Assembly: GCA_029194665.1 (NCBI GenBank)
Contig: JARFXO010000004.1
Span: 1-64,000 of the forward strand
Reading direction: 5' to 3'
Length of the DNA stretch: 64,000 nt
Source of the DNA: Nitrospira sp.
Lineage (GTDB): Bacteria; Nitrospirota; Nitrospiria; Nitrospirales; Nitrospiraceae
Below are positions 7,598-13,763 of this stretch, piece by piece (within the stretch, counting starts at the first letter, position 1; each line of letters opens with the position of its first letter). Both the position numbers and the translations under genes were made by a program. Under the pieces are notes generated by a model. The model was not told the origin of the DNA and searched no databases. It saw only the letters and a list, made by a program, of their open reading frames with translations.

Positions 7598-8929
7598 CTA
7601 TGCGGCTGAAGACATGAAGAGGCTGATTTGATCTGAGCCGGCTGCTTGCGGCCGTGCCACCTCTGTTGTATGTACCGTTGATTCTGGACGTTGTGTGGAG
7701 ACCGTTTCTGTATCGGCGACTCCCTTGCGGTTTGCTGTGCGAGAGGCGGGCTTGGGGGAAGATGTGACTGTTGTGGCTTTGGCCTTGAGTTCGGCAAGTT
7801 TCGTTTGGAGTGCGGGGAGTCCTTCGGCCCATTTGAGAATGGCGTCTTCGACCACGGTCGGTAGGGGCCGGACCTCTTGTTCCGTCAGGAAGTGTACTGT
7901 GGGCATTGCGCTGTGGCTTTGAAGTCCCAGTATGACCGTTCGAGCGTCGTTTGCCCGTGGGAGAAATTGCAAGGTCACTGTTAATGTACAGAGCTCAGGG
8001 TCGAAGGGTTCATGAGCACAGAGCGCTTCTGGTTCTTCGACAGTGGTTGTGGGTCGGGAGGCCGGCCCAGATTGGGATCTTGGCTCGGGCGCGACCTTAG
8101 TGGTGTGAGGGATCGCTGTCTCGTCTTGTATTGATGGGCTCGATTCAACGGAATCCGTTTTGTCATCATCGTTTTCGACGAGATCTTCAATGTCCTCTTT
8201 CTGTTCCGAAGTCTCATCCTTTGATGCTGCTGTGTCTCCATCTGAGACCGCTTCTACTGTGTCGGACTCATCCGCAATTAAATCCTGTTGCTGCTCCATG
8301 GATGTGACTCCTGATGTGTTGTCTGTACTGGTCGGTGGTGGTAGTGGCGTTGGATCATTGAAGAATGTGGCCCGCTGGCACAGGTCGAGTGGGTAACCTG
8401 TACGCCAATGGTAGGCTTCGGGGGTTTCTTGATATGTAGGGATATCGGGAAGGGGCCATACGCGAGAGATGGTGAAGTCTTGCCGCCCTGTTTCCGGATC
8501 AGGGTCTCCATAAATCTTTCGTCCATGTTGCTCGATGTATTGAAGACAGGTGTCTTTTTTGATGTTGGCATTGAGTTCGTATTGCTCCCGAATTCTGGAC
8601 CAGCGGATTCCGTGTGCGTAGAGATCGACGAGCAGGGTCAAAAGAAAATGTGTATCGTCGAACGGCCGTAAAGGGACCAGGAGGGTGTTGTTTTCTCCTC
8701 GTTGGACTTCATTGACCTTTGCATAGACGATTGTCGGCTCGGTCCTGGCTTCGCAAGCCGGACCACTGCTGAGGAGTTCTTTCATTCCTCGAATATGGCG
8801 ACATTCCGGGGTCTTGCGATAGATCCATGGTGGACAGGTACATCCATAGATCTTGGTATCGCTGAGACTGACCGTCCAGTGTCCATCACCTGAGCTTTTA
8901 GGGACATCCCAGGACCGGATCCATTTCAT
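7598..8929 (-). CDS. SWIM zinc-finger protein in the PRTRC protein E position
   Basis: 443 residues in three parts. Residues 1-55 carry a SWIM finger (CTCPPW...CRHI: C-x-C...C-x-H), a nucleic-acid or protein binding module. A middle stretch rich in Glu, Ser and Thr (about 200-310) looks disordered. A C-terminal domain (LTVTLQFLPR onward) is followed by a coiled-coil-like LQTKLAELKAKA segment and a Thr/Pro tail. That last part is laid out like PRTRC protein E, and the gene is first in the operon where E is expected. The start has GGAG nine bases upstream. It may be an E protein with an added SWIM domain. Confidence 0.7.
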   Translation of the reverse strand: MKWIRSWDVPKSSGDGHWTVSLSDTKIYGCTCPPWIYRKTPECRHIRGMKELLSSGPACEARTEPTIVYAKVNEVQRGENNTLLVPLRPFDDTHFLLTLLVDLYAHGIRWSRIREQYELNANIKKDTCLQYIEQHGRKIYGDPDPETGRQDFTISRVWPLPDIPTYQETPEAYHWRTGYPLDLCQRATFFNDPTPLPPPTSTDNTSGVTSMEQQQDLIADESDTVEAVSDGDTAASKDETSEQKEDIEDLVENDDDKTDSVESSPSIQDETAIPHTTKVAPEPRSQSGPASRPTTTVEEPEALCAHEPFDPELCTLTVTLQFLPRANDARTVILGLQSHSAMPTVHFLTEQEVRPLPTVVEDAILKWAEGLPALQTKLAELKAKATTVTSSPKPASRTANRKGVADTETVSTQRPESTVHTTEVARPQAAGSDQISLFMSSAA

Positions 8930-9255
8930 AGGTCGCTCCGTGGCTGTAAATGCAGGTCCAAAGCGGGTGAGGCGGTTCAGAGTTGAAGTGTGGAACTATG
9001 AGTGGAAGAAGACGGTAAACGCCTGAAGTCTATCGAGATGGCGCGGGGTATCTGATTGAATATTGTCATCGAATGCAGCCACCTATTATCAACTAAAGTG
9101 GCCACCCAGACAGGGCACCTTTCATGAGAGCTCGAGTCCTGTTTGGGGAACCTGGCTCCTTTTGGTGATAATTGGTGGCCAGATTGATGACAATTCGCAG
9201 TCGAGATTACAGGAGCCATGGTCATGCCTGCGTGGGGCGATTGAGGCCTCAGGGA
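8930..9255. other. Non-coding spacer between the two ubiquitin-like operons
   Basis: The first 130 bases must hold the promoter of the PRTRC-like operon, but I cannot point to convincing -35 and -10 boxes. The rest is occupied by the inverted-repeat element listed separately. No supported reading frame. Confidence 0.4.
9061..9195. mobile_element. 135-bp MITE-like element with ~37-bp terminal inverted repeats
   Basis: Bases 9061-9098 (TATTGTCATCGAATGCAGCC, ending ATCAACTAAAG) match the reverse complement of 9159-9195 (AATTGTCATC, GGCCACC, ATTATCACCAAAAG) at most positions. The GCCACC core recurs once more inside the left half (9100-9106). Repeated GGCCACC blocks next to TGTCATC ends recall IS21-family termini, but no transposase remains. 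It may be a non-autonomous derivative, or the two ends of an IS21-like element that lost its centre. It lies exactly between two functional cassettes. Confidence 0.5.
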
Positions 9256-10080
9256 CTATTGACGAAATGCAGAGCAGTAGTAGCAGTTAATGACGGGTTG
9301 GTCCGTGACAAGCGTCACTCTTCCGAGATCAGCTCGATAACGAATGTGTGGTTTGGGCTCCCTCAGACCAGTTGCCCACACCATAAACTCCGTTACCCCA
9401 AGAGAGGCAACGACACCGTTGATTGAGACAACGGCGGGCCCTGTTCCGTTGAGCGCATCAGTTGGGACTCCATAGATCGCTCTGTCCTCAGCATGTTGCT
9501 TTGGTGTCATAGATTCTATCGCCATAGCCCGCTGGTCCAATTCACTTGCGCAGGATAGACAGATAGTTCCATTGTAGGCGAAGAGGATCCGACCTCCATA
9601 CCAGACCTGCCCGCCATCATCACCCGTATCAGTCGCAAGATCCATGTATGGCTTGCGGTGTCTTGAGGCAAATTCCGTGAGGCTGAGCCGCGCAGAATCA
9701 TTGTCAACACATCCAAATAGTACATCTGCCTCTTCCACTTTCATTCTTGCTTCCTTCTCCCGAAAATCAGTCGCGAGAGAAAGAATGTCAGCTAATGGCT
9801 GAATTAAACGCACAAGTCTTTCAGCAACCGCTACTTTTTGCTGCTTTTGTTGAACATCAACTTCGCTGGCACCGATCAGACGATTCAGGTTCGTTAATGT
9901 CACGATATCATCATCCACAAGGATGAATCGGCGTACTCCTAGGTAAGCAGTCTGCTGGACGATATGGGAGCCCAAACCTCCGAGGCCGATGACCGCGATG
10001 CGCAGCGCATTCAGGCGTGCTTGCCCGCTCTCGCCAAACAGTCCGATGTTACGACTATATCGCGTAGTATTTAAGGCCAC
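9256..10080 (-). CDS. E1/ThiF-like activating enzyme of the UBL-E2 operon
   Basis: 274 residues. The ATP-binding loop GLGGLG is at 32-37, the VDDD strand at 55-58, NLNRL (Arg67) at 64-68 and FGCVDND at 122-128. Two Cys pairs, CLSC (174-177) and CYYC (266-269), should bind structural zinc. This is a compact, single-domain E1 of the HesA/MoeB/ThiF type. It overlaps the upstream JAMM gene by 26 bases and is the last gene of the operon. It should adenylate and hand on the ubiquitin-like module of the UBL-E2 protein. I see no obvious separate catalytic-cysteine domain. Confidence 0.9.
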   Translation of the reverse strand: MALNTTRYSRNIGLFGESGQARLNALRIAVIGLGGLGSHIVQQTAYLGVRRFILVDDDIVTLTNLNRLIGASEVDVQQKQQKVAVAERLVRLIQPLADILSLATDFREKEARMKVEEADVLFGCVDNDSARLSLTEFASRHRKPYMDLATDTGDDGGQVWYGGRILFAYNGTICLSCASELDQRAMAIESMTPKQHAEDRAIYGVPTDALNGTGPAVVSINGVVASLGVTEFMVWATGLREPKPHIRYRADLGRVTLVTDQPVINCYYCSAFRQ

Positions 10081-10594
10081 GGGGTTGCCTCACGGATCTC
10101 ATTGTTAACGAGGTGGGATGTTCGTCACGAAGACCGGCAATGTGTAAGACAGCAAGCTCTTGAAAATGCTTGGGAGACTTCATCCAAACGAGCGCATCAA
10201 ACCCCCGCTGTGAAAAGACAAGCGCGGCATACGGACGTCCTTGTAAACGCCACCAGACATGGGGAACGAAATCATCCAACCCGGCAATATCGGTTGGAGA
10301 AAACTCCGCATCAACGTCTCCAAGATGAGAATGTGCTTCTATCAAGGAAGACTGATTGTCCCATGCCCATTTGATCATCTGAGCACGGACCTCATCACCC
10401 AGATTGATGTGGTATGTCGTCTGGATGGAAAAGGCCCTCGATGGAACGCAGAATAGATCGGAGACACAGAGCGTCTCTCGATCATTCTCCGATGGGGTTG
10501 CCAGGAGGAACGCCAGCTGTTCGGTTCGGCCTGAGAATAAATGCTCGAGCAGCCGGCGATAGAGTTCGGATGAAATCGTAATACGCGCTGCCAT
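10055..10594 (-). CDS. JAB/JAMM (Mov34/MPN) metallopeptidase of the UBL-E2 operon
   Basis: 179 residues with an intact JAMM zinc-peptidase motif: Glu25 upstream (TEQLAF), then His88-Ser-His90 and Ser99-x-x-Asp102 (HSHLGD...FSPTD). It probably processes or removes the ubiquitin-like modifier. The start ATG overlaps the stop of the UBL-E2 gene (TAATG), so the two are coupled. It is unrelated in detail to the JAB protein at 5.0-5.7 kb, which has different flanking sequence and length. Confidence 0.9.
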   Translation of the reverse strand: MAARITISSELYRRLLEHLFSGRTEQLAFLLATPSENDRETLCVSDLFCVPSRAFSIQTTYHINLGDEVRAQMIKWAWDNQSSLIEAHSHLGDVDAEFSPTDIAGLDDFVPHVWWRLQGRPYAALVFSQRGFDALVWMKSPKHFQELAVLHIAGLRDEHPTSLTMRSVRQPRGLKYYAI

Positions 10595-11220
10595 TAGCAG
10601 CCCTGCCGCAAGCGGTCCGCAATAGACCGGGCAAAGTTCAGCATGTTACTTCCCTGAAAGGGATCTGCAGACGGTTGCCATGGGTCTAGCTGCCAAGAAA
10701 ATCTTCCCCAGCCTGTACCAAATGGGGTTGCATCAGCTGGATAGGTATAACTGGACGGAGGACCACCACCGCACACCAACAGCTGAGGACGGACATAGAA
10801 CCCATACGGTGCCTGCCCAGGAAGGTTCTCAGGAATTTGGAAGCACACTTCCGCTTCAGAGCAATTCCAAATTCCCTGGCCGATCCAATAACGCTGGAGT
10901 CGAACCCAGTGACCAGGTGAGATGTACTCGAGCTGCGTCCACGCACTCTTGAGCATTGAAAGTTCTTGCTGGATTCGGTCCAGATCTCCTCGTTTGAATC
11001 CTACTTTTTTTCCAAAACCCTTGCCCGGCTTGAGTTCCACGACCGCACTTTCGGCCAGCGTGATCTCTGTGTTCTCCCTCAAGTCGACCTCAATCACCGG
11101 AGTATTGCTTGGCAAATGTCCCAGATCACGGATCTCCGGCACTGTGATCGTCTCTCGATTCCAGTCGTAGATGACTCCCTCGATATTCACTTGGAACTTC
11201 CGTCCTTCTTCATGTTCCAT
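10594..11220 (-). CDS. Ubiquitin-like domain fused to a prokaryotic E2 (E2_E type)
   Basis: 208 residues in two domains. Residues 8-75 match the multiubiquitin-type beta-grasp pattern (FQVNIEGVIYDW, ITVPEI, VVELKPG). Residues 80-208 resemble the Prok-E2_E family (QIPENLPG, APYGFYVRP at 137-145, GWGRFSW, W.PSADPF). Domain fusions and operons of this kind are known from comparative genomics of bacterial ubiquitin-like pathways (Iyer, Burroughs, Aravind). Because the modifier is upstream of the E2, it has no free C-terminal glycine unless it is cut. Candidate nucleophiles are Cys120, Cys126, Cys150 and the C-terminal Cys208. First gene of the operon. Confidence 0.82.
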   Translation of the reverse strand: MEHEEGRKFQVNIEGVIYDWNRETITVPEIRDLGHLPSNTPVIEVDLRENTEITLAESAVVELKPGKGFGKKVGFKRGDLDRIQQELSMLKSAWTQLEYISPGHWVRLQRYWIGQGIWNCSEAEVCFQIPENLPGQAPYGFYVRPQLLVCGGGPPSSYTYPADATPFGTGWGRFSWQLDPWQPSADPFQGSNMLNFARSIADRLRQGC

Positions 11221-11326
11221 TCGGCACCTCCTGTTTTGTTAGTGCGTGAACGTTTCTGATGTGGTATCATGATGCATGAATGTGTTTTGCATGTCAACTT
11301 ACGTTTTATAAAGAAAGGAGGTATCA

Positions 11327-11710
11327 ATGTCACGCCGTGCCCTCAGCAGCCTGGGCAAGATGGTGGAAGAAAAGCGAGGGGATAGCAAACTGCGTGAAAC
11401 CGCTAAAGAAATTGGCATTTCAGCCGCGACGCTCCTCCGTATCGAAAGTGGTCGTATTCCTGATGTGGCAACTTTTGGAAAGGTGTGCCACTGGCTGGAA
11501 ATTGATCCTGGAGATTTTTTGGGCTTTGAAGGCAAGGGATCGAGACATGGGGAGCAAAAGGGCACGAATCAGCCGGTTTCAATATCTGCGCATTTCAAGG
11601 TCGATTCAACGCCGAACCCAGAAACAGCCCAAGCCTTGGCAAAAATGCTTCTGTTTGCCATGACCATTCAACCGCAACCCAAACCTGTCTCAGACAATGG
11701 CGACGTTTGA
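11327..11710 (+). CDS. XRE-family HTH regulator
   Basis: 127 residues. An N-terminal lambda-repressor-like HTH spans about residues 18-65 (LRETAKEIGISAATLLRIESG, then FGKVCHWLEIDP), followed by a 60-residue tail. A very strong Shine-Dalgarno (AAAGGAGG) lies five bases before ATG 11327. It is divergent from the UBL-E2 operon across 106 bases and overlaps the ImmA/IrrE-like gene by 14 bases. XRE plus ImmA pairs usually work as a repressor and the protease that inactivates it, so this pair probably controls the ubiquitin-like operon. Confidence 0.88.
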   Translation: MSRRALSSLGKMVEEKRGDSKLRETAKEIGISAATLLRIESGRIPDVATFGKVCHWLEIDPGDFLGFEGKGSRHGEQKGTNQPVSISAHFKVDSTPNPETAQALAKMLLFAMTIQPQPKPVSDNGDV

Positions 11711-12278
11711 TCGAGGGTTTAAGAGTTGGGCGGAGCGGACATCCGCCAACATTCGTCGCGAATTAGATCTCTCGCCCTACGACCGCCTGGACGTGTTCAA
11801 GCTGGCTGAGTTCTTGGAAGTCACGGCTTGTACACCAAGAGATTTTCCGGGCCTGCCAAGCGACGTCCTCAATCAATTGCTCGATCACGATCCATGGGGA
11901 TGGTCCGCCGCATGCCTCACTCTCCATGATGGGAAGGTTCTCTTAATTTACAATCCGAGGAAATCTCGGGGGAGGATGGCCAGCGACATTGCACACGAAT
12001 TGGCTCACATAATTCTCGAACATAAGCCAAGTACGATTATTTTCTCGCACGACGGTAGTTTTGCCATGCGTACGTACGATCAAAAACAAGAAGATGAAGC
12101 AAATTGGCTCGCTTGGAGCCTGTTGCTCCCCCGAGAGGCCTTACTACGGGCAAGGCAGAATGCTTTCTCGACGGAAGAAACAGCAGAGATGTATGGCGTC
12201 ACATCGCAGCTCGTAAATTACCGGTTGCGCATGACGGGAGTATCAGTACAACTCGAAAGGGCTCGGAGTAGGAAGTGA
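11697..12278 (+). CDS. ImmA/IrrE-family zinc metallopeptidase
   Basis: 193 residues. The HExxH zinc site is HELAH at 100-104, within DIAHELAHIILEH, and a downstream EDEANWLAW helix provides the third ligand typical of the family. A C-terminal helix-turn segment (FSTEETAEMYGVTSQLVNYRL) is also usual. It probably cleaves the XRE repressor encoded just upstream, with which it overlaps by 14 bases, in response to a signal. That would release transcription of the divergent UBL-E2/JAMM/E1 operon. Confidence 0.9.
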   Translation: MATFDRGFKSWAERTSANIRRELDLSPYDRLDVFKLAEFLEVTACTPRDFPGLPSDVLNQLLDHDPWGWSAACLTLHDGKVLLIYNPRKSRGRMASDIAHELAHIILEHKPSTIIFSHDGSFAMRTYDQKQEDEANWLAWSLLLPREALLRARQNAFSTEETAEMYGVTSQLVNYRLRMTGVSVQLERARSRK

Positions 12279-12304
12279 CCATGGCCTGTTGGCTGAATGA
12301 GCGC

Positions 12305-12663
12305 TTATTGGGTTGAAGGGAAGTGAATAGCCATCAAAATGAGCCAGAACACTGCGAGTAGGCTTCGCCAGGCAATTCTTCTCCAGTACCAAATAAGAGT
12401 GAGAGCGGGCCCAAAGGTGAGAACCGACAGGATCGAACAGGATTCGATGCCCGCGTCATCCGGGAGTGCCAGTGTTCCCACACGCTGGCAAAGGCGAAGG
12501 GGCGGTGACTCTTCAAGCCGATCCACTTCGGCTGCTTCGAACGCCCGTGGACTTGCCATTCGTAAAACCCCGTCGCAATCACCAGGCAGCGCCGCTTCTT
12601 GAAGGCGGCCCGAAACGAAGGTTTCTCCGCCACGGTCTCGGCTTTGGCATTGATACACTGCAA
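12305..12663 (-). pseudogene. Broken SRAP (YedK/HMCES-type) peptidase remnant
   Basis: The fragment starts in the middle of the family, at the conserved NAKAETVAEKPSFR segment, and continues through CLVIATGFYEWQ and PFAFASVWEHW. At about 12465 the homology moves to a second frame (DDAGIESCSIL), so there is a frameshift. The catalytic Cys2 region, the N-terminal third and the C-terminal IHDRMP region are missing. SRAP proteins shield abasic sites in single-stranded DNA. This copy cannot be active. Confidence 0.8.
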
Positions 12664-12853
12664 TCCAATGTTGGGGTATTTGGATGCTTTATCTCAATCA
12701 GCGGGCCGTAGCTTAGACCACTACTACACTGCCCACCACAAATCAAGCACTTACACACCGTCCCCCCCTTCCTGCCGGTCTCCGTGTAGGCACAGTGTAG
12801 GCAGTAAAACAGAGAAAATATTTTTTCTAGCCCTCCCCTGCTGGGCCTCAAAT

Positions 12854-13252
12854 CTAAATCAACGAAGCTTTTTTCTGTGTTCCCACCCAAGCGATGTATG
12901 ATTGTGGTCTCCCCCCGGGAACAAAAGTCCAAAAGCCAGGTTCATTGATAAAAATTTCCGAACAAGACCATCGGCGACGAACCCCCCGTTTTACCGAACG
13001 GGGGCTTTTCGGTGCGCGCCGCCGGCCTTGGCCGGCGATCGCGCCCTGCGACGTCGCAATCCCGTTGAGACGACGCATGCGGCTTCGTCCGTTCCGTTCC
13101 ATCGCCCGTTGGACTTTTGCGAAATTGAAACGAGCCATGCGACTCAACCACTGCACGGGGATCTCCTCCTTGCGATAGGCCCGCTGGATGGACTTCGGGC
13201 TCATGCGGAGTTCCGCCGCTAATTCCTTCACCGTCAGCAAATCCTTCTTCAT
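12854..13252 (-). CDS. HTH (excisionase-type) DNA-binding protein, probably with an aberrant C-terminus
   Basis: Only the first 65 residues look like protein: KKDLLTVKELAAELRMSPKSIQRAYRKEEIP is a clear MerR/HTH_17-type helix-turn-helix. A basic wing follows, and after that the frame turns into Arg/Gly/Pro-rich sequence. The frame reads straight through a perfect 8-bp terminator-like hairpin (12983-13004), so the native gene probably ended before it and a mutation has extended it. The ATG is preceded by AAAGGA (about -10). Likely a regulator or remnant of an excisionase. Confidence 0.5.
   Translation of the reverse strand: MKKDLLTVKELAAELRMSPKSIQRAYRKEEIPVQWLSRMARFNFAKVQRAMERNGRSRMRRLNGIATSQGAIAGQGRRRAPKSPRSVKRGVRRRWSCSEIFINEPGFWTFVPGGRPQSYIAWVGTQKKASLI
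12983..13010 (+). terminator. Rho-independent-terminator-like hairpin
   Basis: A perfect stem CCCCCGTT/AACGGGGG with a six-base loop (TTACCG) is followed on the plus strand by CTTTT. The T run is short, so termination may be modest. It lies inside the minus-strand HTH frame, which argues that the distal part of that frame is not normally translated. Confidence 0.55.
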
Positions 13253-13763
13253 GCCCAGTCCTTTCTAATGGTGCGGCTCAGCACAGTGCTGACCATACCG
13301 GTGTGAGTGAGTGTAAGGAAGTACCCTGCTTAGGCCTGCTTAGGCCTGCTTAGGACAGTTAGGGACTCTTAGGGACAACGATCAGAAGCAAGCCGAAGGA
13401 AAGGTAACTTCGGTGCATACGAATAGAAATTCTGAATGTTACGTAAGAAGGCCGAGCAGGGGTCTGTCAGGCTGGCAAGAACGCAAAGGAGAAGATATTG
13501 TGCCGAAAAACACCTACCAATATGGAAGCCCAGTTAGACCGCAGAGGCACTGATGAGGATCTATAGGTCAATTTTGGATAAACTCTTGAACAATGAGGTG
13601 ATTTTACAGGGAGGAAAGGGTATTCTTCTCCGCTAAATGTTTATTGAGCGCTAGGCTGTACTGAGTTTTGCAAGAGCGGGACGGACGACGAGCCCTATTC
13701 CTTGAGTGGTTTTGTCACAGCAAGACTCTAGTTCTTGGCTTATGAGATTGAAGGGAGTCATTC
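13253..13763. promoter_or_regulatory. Leader region of the DUF499/DUF1156 cassette
   Basis: 511 bases without a supported gene. It contains the phased TTAGG array (13325-13374, listed separately) and, just before the DUF499 start, GGGAG at a good distance from ATG 13764. A promoter for the plus-strand four-gene cassette must lie here. I cannot pick one pair of -35/-10 boxes with confidence. Confidence 0.45.
13325..13374. repeat. Five helically phased 10-bp TTAGG repeats
   Basis: Three perfect tandem copies of CCTGCTTAGG (13325-13354) are followed by two diverged units, ACAGTTAGGG and ACTCTTAGGG. TTAGG therefore recurs at 13330, 13340, 13350, 13359 and 13369, about one helical turn apart and on one face of the DNA. 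This is what a cooperative multi-subunit binding site or an iteron looks like. It is 390 bases upstream of the DUF499 gene. Confidence 0.7.

Noticed and set aside
8977..9225. Open frames across the spacer between the ubiquitin-like cassettes
   Set aside because: They run through the inverted-repeat element and lack start signals; they look like chance frames.
11221..11326. Palindrome-like ATGCAT repeats in the XRE/UBL spacer as operators
   Set aside because: The TGCAT repeats are short and imperfect, so I do not call a defined operator.
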